DNA of 64,000 nucleotides. Source: Cladophialophora immunda. Taxonomy: Eukaryota; Ascomycota; Eurotiomycetes; Chaetothyriales; Herpotrichiellaceae. Location: positions 4,576,619 through 4,640,618 of the forward strand of contig NW_015622543.1 of NCBI RefSeq assembly GCF_000835495.1, in the 5' to 3' direction. Positions 31,662-43,762 of this stretch are shown here, piece after piece. Numbering within the stretch: the stretch's first letter is position 1; every line of letters starts with the position of its first letter. The notes beneath the pieces are model-generated. The model did not search any database. It was not told the DNA's origin and worked only from the letters and a program-made list of their open reading frames with translations. Made by a program: the position numbers and the translations under genes.

Positions 31662-33165
31662 CTTGGGAAGAGTAGTTAGCCTCGACAACTCTCGACATAA
31701 AGCTGAACTACGAAGATGTCTTTCTTTGAGCTAGGAAACCTATTGTCACGGCCAGAAGCAGTCACTCGGCCACATGGCCTAACATACTCACTGGATGCGA
31801 CCCGGCGCTTAGAAGCTCGGTTTCAACAGGCACCGGCCATGTGGCCAGTCGAGCGTCTGCAAGCGCGTGATCTGAAACCATTCTTGAAGTCGGAGCGAAA
31901 TCAGTCTCTGTTAGATTCTGTATCAATCAGACACCCATTCGCGGCTCAATGCCGAGTGTTGCATCAAACGTATTTATCACACCAGTTTAAATGACAGCTA
32001 ATTTCAAAAGACGATCTACCTTCGATTCGTCGTGAAGAGCAATGGCCTCCAGAATTATCGGGAGTCAGATCGTGAGCGCCTATTTCGCCCTAAGTTATTC
32101 TAGGATAGGTCGAGCTTAGGTAGCGCCTTCAGGGGCTTTGGTTAAGCAACACCTTGAAGCAGCCAGAACAGAGCCGTTATTTAAATCAGCGGGGTAAATA
32201 CATTCGGTTCACACCCCTCGGACAGCATGACGGGCTCGCAGCACCGACCTCTTTCGCGAGATTCACCCTTGCTTGTTTTCTTGTCTACAGTCCCACCTGC
32301 TTCAGAACAACTCGACTGCCCCGCGATGCAGTGATCAAGTCTGCAGCTCTGACCGCACAAAAGGGATCCGAACAGACGAGTTCCTGTTCCAATCAAACTT
32401 ATATCACGTTGGTGAAGCGCGATAGACGCCCTCTATCGCGAATATACGGCAGATTGAGCAATACTTTCGCCGGTCATATCCGAGATCGTCCAGAACCTGT
32501 TGCGCAGAAAGGTCTTCTCTGCAACACTGCGGCATTTGCAGGTGTTTTGCGGCGGGACTCTTGGTCGATAATGTGACAGGAAATCTGGAAAAGAGGGCAG
32601 CATTCTGAGCGATATTGGAATCGAGGCTCACTTGGGGAGGCGAATACTGTTCTGGATGATGGATTATTGTTTTGTTTGTATAGTACCAATAATGAGATCT
32701 CTCCGAACGAACGGTCCGCCGCTCAATCTCCTTTCTCCGTACAGCCTTGTCTAGCCCCAGATTTTTGCGTGGACAGCTTCGACGAGGCAATCAGCGTGAA
32801 CACCGGTAGACCTGCTTCACGATAAGGTGGGGCGAGAAGCAAAAAGGCTTTGGCAAGGGAGCACCGAGAGACTGCGCTCACCTAGAGGGGACTATCACTT
32901 TCCTCCCTGCGGCTGTATACGATATATTATGTCATCTACTTGAACTCCGGGCAGCTGCGCGAAATCCAATGCTGACTTGTCACATTCACCAGAATCCGTG
33001 CCCAACGCGGGGTAGTCTCACATGTATTACAGCACTGCCGCCAATACAACGATCTGATAGAAAAGAGACTGAGGGAAGGGTCGAGCCAGGAATTACTGTT
33101 GCCCTGCTCAATGAGCACGTTATCGTCCAGCACGTTATTGCCCTCCGCCCTCTCTGATCACCGAC
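31662..33165. other. Long intergenic region
   Basis: 1.5 kb between divergent genes. Small ORFs (31716-31994 +, 32154-32576 +, 32404-32790 -) show no recognisable domain and no consistent coding signal. No transposon ends seen. Confidence 0.5.
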
Positions 33166-34163
33166 ATGGCTTGCTACTGGATTGACAACCAGGATGCTCT
33201 GCGATGTTTTTTAAACGAGATCGGCGGTATCGGTATCGGCAGTGATCTCCCATCGCTTTACATTGACGCGGAAGGTGACAAGCTGGGACGATTCGGGACG
33301 CTGGACCTTCTCCAAATCCTCGTTCTGCCACTACAGGAAACCTTATTGTCGACGTGTTCACTTTGAAACACGCGGCATTCAATATTTCGTTTCGAGGGAT
33401 TTCCCTGAGAACTTTACTAGAGTCGTCGTCCATCCAGAAAATCTTTTTCGACGTCCGCAATGACGCAGACGCACTGTTTAGTCTTTACAATGTCCTCGTG
33501 GAAGGGGTGGTGGACCTGCAGATGATGGAGTATTTCCAGAATGGCCGATCGGGTCGAAATTTAGCTAGTCTGAGGAAGTGTGTGGAGCAGGACAGCGGAC
33601 TACCATCTGAAGATATCCAAGATTGGCTGGAGGTAAAACTGTCGGTCCCTCGCTCATGGTTGGGCAATGCAAACCTACACGGTTCGCCCTTCCAGGGAAG
33701 ACCTCTGCCGGCAGACCTCCTGATCTACGCTGCAGGAGGTGTCGAGTACCTGCCGGCGTTGTATAAAGCATATTCTCTCCGACTGACCGCGCAAGGCTGG
33801 CTGGCTCTCCGCGCAGAGACCGACAAAAGGCTAAGACGATCGAGAACTCCCGCTTATGATCCCCAGGCCAGCGGCAAGCAAAGGGGCAAGGGGCCTTATC
33901 GTATTGTCGACCTAGCAAGCAACAGCAACACGAAGACAAAAGCCCGCGTCAGATATGGAGGCCAGGGACACAGGAACGAGACATCTGCAGAGCCTCCAAA
34001 GGCTCACTTGCAATTGACAAGAGAAGAAGTCGACAACATTAGCAGCGCCATTGTCGCTTTGCAGAACCAAACATCGGTCCCTACCGAGAGATTGGACCAA
34101 GTACAGGTAGGCCGCACGCCTCTGCTGTCAATGGTAACCCGCTCACAAATAGCAGGAGCCTGA
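33166..34163 (+). pseudogene. 3'-5' exonuclease domain (DEDD) gene with frameshift
   Basis: Fungal protein related to RNase D/WRN-type 3'-5' exonucleases. Exon start MACYWIDNQDALRCF; the first DEDD pair is seen in LYIDAEGDKLGRFGTLDLLQI. Frame changes at about 33340: the first frame stops at LSTCSL, while the next reads GNLIVDVFTLKHAAFNIS and KIFFDVRNDADALFSLYNV with the second Asp. The last catalytic Asp should lie in a YCVQDVxYLP motif, but the sequence reads YAAGGVEYLPALYKAYS, so it is missing. The C-terminal SRTPAYDPQASGKQRGKGPY matches the usual family tail. Two independent lesions suggest a pseudogene. Confidence 0.7.
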
Positions 34164-34861
34164 AAAGGCACTTCGTCATATGCCCATCGCTTTTGTGAGG
34201 GCAGGAGAGGTCAAAAGTCGACGCAAGGGGAAGAAACAGTCGTCATCGAACAGCTGGGGTGGCATTGGCTATCATGATGCCTTTCCGAACGATTTGGATT
34301 GGGCATTGTGTGACAAGGACTGCGGATGGTGTGGCCATTGTTATTCGGGCTACTAGATATCACCGCTGTATCTGCTCACCATCTAACAGAGTAGTTCAAG
34401 TGTTGCGAGCCGCTAGGAATATAGGAGTGGGGCGTAGGAGTTAGAGACGGAAACTAATGCTACCGCCTGATTCGCCGTCTACCTGTAGGTTGCGGATCTA
34501 ATATAAGAAATAGCGCTAGAATCCTCCTATCCCGCGTATCTAATTGATATCGCTGTCGTTGTTCGTCTCCTGTTGACGGAACCTCGGACCCCCATTTTCA
34601 GATTCGAGATGAGATATGAATGTGGGTTATGTTCACCGGCCGCGACCGGGGATCGCAAGGTGCGAAGCCCTTGACAGCGCCCAGCCATTGGCCCTCGGCC
34701 GAGTCCATCGACCTCCGCCGGTCTGCGTCGGGCCAAGCCTTGCAAGTTGCCACTACTCCACGCTTGTGGAAGTCAGTCAAAATGCTTCTGGACAGCATTT
34801 CCAGCAGGCTTTGATTGTTCTACTTCATCCTGGACTGAAGTAGTATCTCAAGTCGATCAGC
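34164..34861. other. Intergenic upstream of the DUF1275 gene
   Basis: 700 bp without a supported gene. Confidence 0.4.
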
Positions 34862-35754
34862 ATGCCTCGAAATCACACGGTTACGGAAAGTGATCTCGAG
34901 AACGACGCTCCCGCGGGCGTGGCAGCCTCGAAGCGGTCTTGGCTTATCAAGTATTCGAGAGAAGACGTGCGCGCAAAGCACGGCGACATCCTTCTGTTGC
35001 TGTGTAGCTTCTTGTCCGGCTTGTGTGACAGTGGAACTTTCAATGCCTGGAGTTGTTTTGGGTGCATGCAGACCGGTTCGTCTTTTCCCTCAAAATTAGG
35101 CCGTTCTCCAAAGAAAGCATCCTAGAGATATTTCGAGGCTGATACTGGCTTGCAGGCAACACCATTTTTCTTGGACTCGCCGCAGCAGGACTCCCGGCCT
35201 CGAAGCCTTATGGCTGGCTCCGCTCACTGATAGCAATCTTGTCCTTCGTTACGGGCTGCTTCGTTTTCTCCGCGAGCCGGCATTATAGACCGAGGAGTCG
35301 AGGAATGCTGGCGATATCCTTCTTGGTGCAAGGACTCTGCCTGGGGATTGCTGCCGTACTTGTGCAGGCAAAGGCTGTACCAGGCGCTAACGAGGATTCC
35401 GAGTCAATGATGGTCCTTGTTCCCCTGGTCTTCCTTGGATTTCAGGCTGGAGGACAAGTCTGGACAAGTGACGTATTGGGTTTTAAGGAAATCCCAACAA
35501 CGGTGCTGACTAGCGTCTATTTTGGGCTTGCCTCGGACGTAAAGTTGCTGCAGCGTTTCAAAAAGAATCTGCCCCGGAATCGACGGTTCTTTGCCGTAGG
35601 CGCCTTTTTACTAGGGGCTGTCTGCGGTGGTCGGCTGAGTAGAAGCCAAGGAGGTATCCCTGCAATATTTTTCGCTGCCAGCGGTCTGAAGTTTTGTATA
35701 GCCGGAATATGGATGTTTTGGCCAGCAGAAGAGTCTTTCGGATCCGTCGAATGA
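34862..35754 (+). CDS. DUF1275 (YoaK-like) membrane protein
   Basis: Multi-pass membrane protein of the DUF1275 family, function unknown. Exon 1 ends FGCMQTG and an intron of about 85 bp (from 35074) joins to NTIFLGLAAAGLPAS, restoring the conserved MQTGNTIFLGLA motif. Hydrophobic segments follow: SLIAILSFVTGCFVFSAS, MLAISFLVQGLCLGIAAVLV, MVLVPLVFLGFQAG and FFAVGAFLLGAVCGG. Conserved VLTSVYFGLASD is the counterpart of the usual TSVVTDLFSD segment. About 270 residues, normal length. Start MPRNHTVTESDLEND at 34862 has no in-frame rival. It ends about 60 bp before the convergent transcription factor. Confidence 0.88.
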
Positions 35755-35812
35755 GCAGGCACGAACTGACTGCTGCGTGCGTTGAGGTACGTTAGCGCTA
35801 TCGAAATATCGC

Positions 35813-38151
35813 TCAGTCAGGGAGGGTGTACTCCGAATACTCATTGCCCTCATCCATCATCCAACTTTCAAAGAAATCTTCGACAGCCGGAAGGGCAGGA
35901 AATGTCAGGTTATCATCGAGCCCGTCCATGTTGGGATACGGATATGTGTTGCTTTCTGAACGGTGGAGGGTTCCATGGATAGAAGTTGAACTTTGGGAAC
36001 CGGGGCAAGTTCGTCCGTCTAATGGATGATCGGAAAACTGTTCTCGACTTTCTTTAGAAATGTTGCCTGGACCTAGGTCTGCTGTGGAGAAGGGCGCCAG
36101 AGAACCTGTTGGAATAAGGTGCTCGGTCTGTTTCGAGGACCTGCTATGTTTTTGGCCAAGCCTGGCATTCTCTACAGCAACGCTTATGGCGGCGGGGAGC
36201 TCATCTGTAGCTCGAGAGAAATGCTTGTAGACATCATCAATGACCTGTATGATGTCTTCCTGCAACTCGGAGCGCACACGTTCGCTGCATTCCACCAGGA
36301 CAAGCACGCAGTAAGCGATGCAAATATAATGAAACTTTGGAAGTTCTTCCACAAAGGACGTCGACATGCTCAGAAATACACGGGCCATCGAAAGAGCGTG
36401 GTCCAGTATGTAGCTCTGAAAAGTGTCCAGAAGCATATCCCGATGGCCCGTGTCGGAATTCGAAATGATACCGGTTCTTTCACCGGTAGGCTTTTCCAAG
36501 CCTTCTTGCGCATTTGCGGCACGATGTCTTTCGAGTGTGTGCATTGCCAACACGAGATATGCAAATTCGCGACAGAACCGGAGGAATGTCGCATTAGGCA
36601 AATCTGGTAGAGGCAATAATATAAGCTGCTGTATTCAGCGCAATCAACCGGATACGAACCCAGTAGATGTGCCCATTTCTGCTCCCATGCCTCTAGGTCT
36701 TGAGATTTGCCGCCTCGATCAAGCAGCAACGAGGATCTGGGTTTTTGGCACAATACAGATAGGAGTAGTATTTCTGCGAGTGTTATCCTATCTTCGGTGG
36801 AAGCTTCGGGATGGTTCAGGATTGCCTGACAGTGTTGCAAATACTCTGATGGAATCGAAGTCGGTTTACCCGTTCCAACAGCAAATCTGCAATGGTCAGC
36901 TTATTGTTGGAGCTCAACGTATGATGTTTCAAGACCTGAGGTTGATAAGGCAAATGTTGTTCCACAAGGATAGATACTTCCTGTCTTTGCTTTGGTGTCT
37001 TCCCAATGTCAGATTGGCCAGTATTTGAGCAAAATCTATGCTTGATATAGCTTGCTTTGCACAAATTCCACTCAGAAGCCAGCTTTCAATGTACTCGAAT
37101 GCAGGCTGTAAGGGGTTAGTCAGCGATATCAAGTCAAGACGTAAAAGACACACTCTTGGGGCAGCTTCGAACGTTGACATAATGAGCAAAGCGTATAGCT
37201 CTGGTACCGGCAAAGGGCTAGCGAGAACGACCTGGCCAAGCATGTCTCTAACTGCTTCATAAAGCTGCCTATGGTGGCGTGTGTTGATCAAATTGGGCTG
37301 GTCGCAGAAGCGCAGGCCATTGAGGCAGCACACGGCGTAGAGCAATGGTGAGCTCTGTCGAACAGGAGTCCCGGTCGTCATGTCTTCGTCTTGCGTGATT
37401 TGTAGGATATGGCCTAGGCGGCTCATAAAACTAGCATGGTCTGATCAGTCATTGCTGATACAGGAAAAGATGGGTTTGTACTTTGAGAGCAGTCTCTCTG
37501 TGACTTCTTGCGGCAAGATCTGCTGTGTAATGATATCGCGATCTGCTTCTTTGTACAGCCTACGCATGCTCGAGCGATATTGTCTGACCATCAAAATGGG
37601 GCCGGACTTGTTGAGGTTGTCCTGTACGCCTGTCAGAGGTGCACATTCGGGATCGTTTCTTGCTGGCTTGTGTGCATTCTGGCCGGAGGAGGAGCGGCTG
37701 AGCAGCTCGGATGGGTCTTTGAAGTGCTCTTGCAGGAAGCTCAAGATTGTTTCGACCGAATGTTTCGTTTCCGTCACCGATGACTCTAATCTAGCCAGCC
37801 TAACCGGGGTTCAGTTACGTCGGCTTCGGATGGCACCAGAACACGAGCAGAGTACCTGTCATGATCCTCTGATTTGTTGTTGTCGTTGGTGACTTCGGCC
37901 GTTGTCACGCGCTGACCTTCTTCTTCGAGTGAACAAGTGATCCTGGTATGGTTCAGAAGATTGAAGAAGACGAATGAAGCTGGTTCTGACCTCAATTTGT
38001 GACATCGGCGGCAGGCATTGAATCGCACATTATACTCGCAACGACTTTTGAGTCGCCGGCATGACGCGCAAGCAAGAATGCGACGGCGAGACTTTGAGGG
38101 GGGTTCCTCATGGATTGCAAATTGATCATTCATATCGCCATCAGAAACCAC
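35813..38151 (-). CDS. Zn2Cys6 transcription factor with fungal MHR domain
   Basis: Binuclear zinc cluster regulator. The cluster begins near residue 28: ACASCRRLKSRC, then ACRRCHKLR; an intron then gives ITCSLEEE, restoring Cx2Cx6C...Cx2Cx6C. A basic RRR precedes it. A linker leads to a coiled stretch (SVETILSFLQEHF), and the middle homology region is spread over several exons, with segments LLYAVCCLNGLRFCD, YEAVRDMLGQVVL and PELYALLIMSTFEA. The acidic tail DEGNEYSEYTLPD may be an activation region. Start at 38151, or the ATG six codons later. It is not adjacent to an obvious target on its upstream side; the nearest divergent neighbour is the AMP ligase 1 kb away. Confidence 0.82.
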
Positions 38152-39133
38152 GTAATGGACCCTGGTCGGATCGTGGTGGGTGATGTATCAATGTACAATG
38201 GCTCTCTACGGCTGATGCTGTTACGAAGATGGAGAAAGTACGAAGCGGGCTTGCAGGTTAAGGTGCCAAGCGAGGACAAAAACCGAGGATCTGCCGCCAC
38301 AATCTCAGCCTTCCGTCGCTGGGGCCCGACTTGTCGAAGGGGGAAATATATACCGGCTCTGAGAAGGAGTCTATTGCATCGCGAATTATTCAGCATAAAT
38401 CACCTTCATACGGACATAAAGCGCATTGTTGGACAGCCTGAAACGACTATAAAATAAACACATCAACGCGCATAAAAAGAGATATTGGAATTCCTTTTTT
38501 TTTCTGTTCTCTGTGTCCTGTTCGATCTATTCTTGCCCCGTACAAGAAGGTCTCTCGTGTCTGTAGATATAGGCATCAATGGCGTGCGGCATGTCCCTCG
38601 CAGTGTAGAATAGAATTCCTTTCCACCAGAATCTGGTGCTGAATTACGACTGGCTCATTTCCCGAGTCTACGGCAAAAGTGGAGTTCGGGGAGAATGAGT
38701 CTGTGTCGGTCATTGGATGGAATGCCGAGAGATTTCCCTAACGGACTAGGAAGGTGGTACATTAGGCTACCCTCTTTGAATACTTCCCAGAACCAAGGCT
38801 AAGATTTCTCACCGCGGAAAAGGCCAGTATTGTCGCCATCTATGCTGCTGCCGTGCCTAGGTAAAAGAGCTGGGCCCGTAGTCGAGGCGGGTCTGCTTGT
38901 ACACGGTCCAGTCACCCATTCACGGACGGATGATTCTCCTAAGAGCCGACGTTCAGAAGAGAAAAGCATGTCCATTATCGGCATCACGCCTCGTTAAAAG
39001 GCCTTAAGTCAACCGGTAGGAGTGGTCGAGCTGATATTCGTCTTGTGCTGAGCACTAGACCTCTGCAAAACCGCATTGAATCCGCCCGGTCCCGCCAAAC
39101 TTCAGCTGCGAAACACACCGCCGCACAGAGAAG
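38152..39133. promoter_or_regulatory. Divergent region between Zn2Cys6 factor and AMP ligase
   Basis: 980 bp without a supported gene; contains CCGAGG at 38283-38288. AT-rich near 38440-38520. Confidence 0.4.
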
Positions 39134-41219
39134 ATGAAGATGGAAGGCCCAAGACCCAGTCGTCAATTGAGCGCCGCGACCTTCGACCGCACCGACATGG
39201 TCCCGTACCATGAAGGTCCCAACGTCCTTCCCCACGACTTCATGTTCCACAGAATATTCTACCTGGCGAACAACAACGGCGACACGACCGCCGTTTCGTG
39301 ACCCTTACGGCAGCTACTGCAAAAGTTATCGCGAATTGTTGCTCGACGTCGTGCGCACCAGGAACCATATCCGGAACCACCTGGCGGCCGGGTCGCTGCA
39401 GATGCTGCGAGAGGAAGAGGAAGTCAGCATATTGATTGTGGCAAGGGGCTATGAGTTTACGGTGGTGTTCTTTGCAGTGTTGGGCCTGGACGCCATTGCA
39501 GTCCCACAAAGTACGTTCGACCTGACCTGGCGAGCGTGACATCCGACAGTAGCTGAACGACCTCCCCCTGTATAGGTCCACACGTCTCGTCCGAAGAATT
39601 GCTCCATGCGGCGGCAACAGCCCAGGCTCATGCCACCGTCTGTTCACCCGAGCACGTGAAGCTGGCAAGTGGCATCGCTGGGCGAACTCGAATGCGTAAA
39701 GGCTACCTCGCCATCAACTTGCACGGCTGCATCAATGACAATCCCTCCACACTGTCCGTCCAATCCATGCTCTTCAGCTCAAACAAACCCTTAGACCAAA
39801 GCAAGCCTGCCCTCATCATCTTCACCTCCGGGAGTACCGGTCCTTCCAAAGGAGTTGCGTACCGAAGATACAATCTGACCCTGGTCGCCTGTCAGCAGAT
39901 CTGGAAGAACGGCGTCAAAGAGGGATTTACCGTCCTGCAGACGCTCCCCACCCACCACGGGACCGGTCTGATGCTCAACACGATCCCCACCGTCCTGGGT
40001 GGCGGCTGTATCGAATTCACGCATCCCAAGTTCGACGCCGCGACGACGTGGGAGCGAATCCGTCAAGGCGGCGTTACAAGTCTCTCCGCAGTGCCCACCA
40101 TTTTCGTGCGACTGCTCAAGCACTGGGACGACGTTCTGGCCAAGAGCGACGACGCGGAGAGGAAAGGCTACCTGGATGCGCTCTGCGCCGTTGAGCAGTA
40201 TCACTGTGGATCGGCGGCGTTGCCGGTGCGTGCGGCGATGAAGTGGAAGGCACTTACTGGGCGACACATTTTGGAGAGATACGGTGGGACCGAGTTTGGC
40301 AACCCGTTTTTGAATCTCAAGACGACGCCGTTTGTTCCGGCAAGTACCTCTCGTTTGCTCGAATGCTCAGAGACTCTGGCGCTGCCAGTGGAGCCTAATG
40401 CTGATCCCCACTGCCAGGGTTCGGTCGGCGTCAAGAATCCAGGGGTGGAAACATACCTCGAGCACGGCGATCACGGGGAGGTCTTTGTTCGATCGCCATT
40501 CATGTTCTCAAAGTGAGCAAAACCTTGACGGCTCCATTCTTATCACTGCTGAGGCTTCCGACCAGGTACATCAACGATGTCGACGGTACCAGAAACGCTC
40601 TCACGCAGGACGGTTACTTCAGAACCGGCGATGTGGCGGAGAAAGTCAACGATATATACTTTCTCAAAGGGCGCAAGTCGGTCGATAGTGAGTCCTCCTT
40701 CCTCCAGCAGGCGTGACAGGGATCTGAAACTGACGTGAGACGGGCAAAAGTCATCAAAAGCGGCGGGTACAAGATCTCAGCACTCGATATCGAGCGCGCC
40801 ATCCTCGACCATCCCAAAGTCGAGGATGCCATTGTCGTGGGCGTCGTCGACGACGACATGGGTCAGCGCTTGGCCGCCGCAGTGGTCTTGAAAGAGGTGA
40901 GTCCGCTCGAACGGTGTCCAACCAACTTTTAGATCCTGTCCGCAACATCCATTCGTTCGGAAACTGACGGTCCAACATGATGAGTCTGCAGGGTCAAACC
41001 TCCCTCTCCTTGCCAGAACTCAGACACGACCTTAAGGATAAGCTCTCCTACTACAAGCTTCCCACGCTTTTGAGAGTTGTGCCGGCGTTGGAGCAGACGG
41101 CGAGTTTCAAGGTCCCCAAAGCGTTGTTGAAGAAGACGCTGTTTGGGGCCGATCATCCGGATATCCAGAGGCTGCCGGGAAAGGGGGAGGGGAAGGAGAA
41201 TGCGAAAGCGAGGTTGTGA
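39134..41219 (+). CDS. AMP-dependent acyl-CoA ligase, malonyl-CoA synthetase-like, with frameshift
   Basis: ANL-superfamily CoA ligase most like ACSF3/malonyl-CoA synthetases: activates a carboxylic or dicarboxylic acid to its CoA ester. Core motifs: IIFTSGSTGPSKGVAY (P-loop), LPTHHGTGLMLN, LERYGGTEFGNP, DGYFRTGD and, after an intron, RKSVD-IIKSGGYKISA and DIERAILDHPKVEDA. The C-terminal exon ends AKARL without PTS1. N-terminus: LPHDFMFHRIFYLANNNGDT in the frame of the ATG at 39134 must join RDPYGSYCKSYRELL in the next frame; one extra T around 39296 breaks it. An alternative ATG at 39210 keeps the downstream frame but loses the conserved start. A probable GC-AG intron lies at 40340-40417. 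Confidence 0.8.
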
Positions 41220-41821
41220 GAGGTAGGAGTGCAGGGGTGATATCAAGCGTAGCATAGATACATGGTCCTTGAAGTAAGGCGGAAGCTGAATTTCCTGTGT
41301 TCCTGCCGTGGCGCTCACTTCGATCCTCCTTATGCGCATAGCATCCTAGCCGTGGTTAGGAGCATTTGTCCTTGGGCTTTTGACGATCTAGTTTTGTCAA
41401 AGACCTTTCAACACTCACGGAGAAACAAAATGCCTTGGATATTGTTGGTCCCGTCTCGACAAGGGCTTGTCGTCGTACTTGCCAGGTGGGTTGGGACGAA
41501 AATCTTGGACCCAAGCCATCGCCTCGATCACGACTATTCGATAAGGCAAGAGAAAGACACTGATTGACGTCTCTGGAATGAAGCTACGTCTCATACTTAT
41601 TTACTGCAACAAGATTCCTAACTCGAAGTGCACGCAAAGCGCGACTGGCACTGTCGATACCTAGTACGCCCTATTATTAACTCAAAAGGACAGTCAGATC
41701 ACTTTTACTCAAGCATCCAATCTGGCGCGGGTTAACGCGAATCTGTTACCCCTCCTGCACCGGCCATCGACCCCGGCCATCGACTCAAGGTTCCTCACCC
41801 TCCCAGTCACCCACACTGATA
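41220..41821. other. Convergent 3' region
   Basis: 600 bp between convergent genes; no gene recognised. Confidence 0.45.
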
Positions 41822-43762
41822 TCAGTACGTATAATAAAACCCTTCCAACCCTTCAATCATCTCCCCACCGCCTCGAGCGCGCTTCTTTGCGAAGTAGAAC
41901 TTCGCATCCAACGCCAGGGTGATAATTACCATCATCCCGGTGGCGACCAAGCAGGCGATAGTATTTCGGTGCATCTTGGGAGCGGAAGACAACTGTGCCA
42001 ATCTGTGATATCAGAAATTCGTTAGCGCCGTCGCTAGGCGTGGCTTTTCAGAACCGATGTACGATAAAATGCTCGGGTTGACGCGGAATTTCAAAGAAAC
42101 AATAATGCGGGACAAGGTGGAAGCATTGAATTCGACGCGAGCAAAATTGCTAGCACTTACGATGCCGCCTACGCCACCTCCGCCGAGGAGAGTCGCAGAG
42201 CAGAACGCACGCTTCCATTGGCCGCGGATGTTGTTGGCTTGCCAGGTGAGCAATGCAGGGATGTTGGCGTTGGCCCCCATGGTGGTGAGGAAGACGCCAA
42301 AGTATCGGGCTCCGGTATTGGTGGAGAAGGCAAGCAGAGGAAGGCCTGTGAAGAGATAATCAAGGTAGTCAGAATCATCAATGCAATGCCAAAAAGTAAT
42401 AGGGAGGGTAATCTATCTGGAAGAAGTTGATCGACCTTACCTGTAAGCATGAGAGCGAGGCCAATCAAAATCCAAGGTGACCGCAGATGATATCTGTCTC
42501 CAAGCCATGCGAAGGTCAACAGTAGGCATCCTGAAGCCAGGTAAGGTGGCGAGGAGAGACATTGAGATACTGCCACGTCGAAACCCATCCCGGAGTTCAA
42601 GATGATGGGGAGGAAATTCGCAGTGGCGTAGACGGGCACGCTGTTGAGCATGAAAAGGGCGGAGAACGCCCACACGTGGATGTCCAAGCCAGCTTGAAGG
42701 TATTTCTTAAGCTGGAATCTGGGGACGGGGTCAGAGATCGAATTATCAAGAGCATCGGGACTGAAAGGAGCACTCACTTTTGCGGAAGCACGTCATATCT
42801 GTCTTTCTGCACTCTGGCCACAATAAACCTGATCTCACGTTAATTCAGAAATCTGAAGGTGAAGCCCCTCCTGGATACCTCGGGGAAGTCAATGAGGAAA
42901 GGAAAGATCAGAATAGCCACAAGCGCCGTCACCGTCCCCTCAATGATAAAGATCCATCGCCATCCGGCAATACCGGGGAGGATTCCAGACGGTGCTGTTG
43001 GGTCCTCGGCCGTTGGACCATAGTGCTGGCCCCAATAGGCGGCTGGACGGGCACCATGGTTCTTGATTTGCGAGAGACCATAGCCTAGGATTCCAGCAAA
43101 AGCCTGGGCAAAGACGCCGACGCCGTAGAACCAGGAATATCTCCTCTGGAGCTCGTAGCGTGGATACCAGCAGCTGAGGAGATAAGCTGCTCCTACACCA
43201 AGGAGATAAGATCCAACAGTAAGTAGGATTTTCTTCTTTTGTAGGGTGGGGGATTAAAGACGATCTCACACGTACCCGGGAAAGAACCTGCCTCAAGTCC
43301 GCCCAAGATCAATCGAATGGGAATCAGCTCATACCAGAATTCCACAAACCCGGCACAGATCATTGCCAGTCCCCAGAGGAAAGTAATGGCAGGCAGGAAG
43401 ATGCGAGGGCCAATCCTCCTCGTCGCCACGGTCGCTGGTGGCTGGAATAAGGCATATGTGATCAGAAAGACGAGAGCTATGAGCGGATATCGTTCGCCAG
43501 TGAGCCTGAGGTCGACAGCCATTCCGGCCACGGCAGCTGTGCCTAGATTGACGCGGTCAATCAACGCCACACAATACATCAGACCAAGAGGGAGGATCAA
43601 GCGCAAGTCAACGCGGCGGACGATCTTCTTCTGCTCGTCTGGAGTAAAGTAGTGGATGGCCTCGTCGAGGTCGGCTGACTTTGTTGGCACCATGAGACTG
43701 GTCTCTGGCTCTGCTGTTTCGACGAGGTCTTCGGTCGGACTGATTTTCTCGGGTGAAGACAT
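41822..43762 (-). pseudogene. MFS permease (Dal5/TNA1-like) with C-terminal frameshift
   Basis: Anion:cation symporter family permease, plasma membrane, about 12 helices. N-terminal cytoplasmic part MSSPEKISPTEDLVE, then LDEAIHYFTPDEQKKIVRRV and LPLGLMYCVALIDRVNLGTA (helix 1 signature), RLILGGLEAGSFPG, a spliced segment YLLSCWYPRYELQRRYSWFY, and FGVFLTTMGANANIPALLTW with QANNIRGQWKRAF. The end is out of frame: the exon starts GTVVFRSQDAPKY, but the expected last helix IACLVATGMMVIITLALDAK and tail GGEMIEGLEGFYYTY lie in another frame. A small deletion near 41968 is implied. As read, translation would end after about 30 foreign residues and lose helix 12. Confidence 0.78.

Noticed and set aside
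31716..31994. 92-residue plus-strand ORF divergent to the ankyrin gene
   Set aside because: Short, no similarity; may be chance.
41822..43762. Idea that the MFS remnant at 21.2 kb is a copy of this permease or of the one at 49.1 kb
   Set aside because: The C-terminal halves differ too much in the compared segments to be a recent duplicate.
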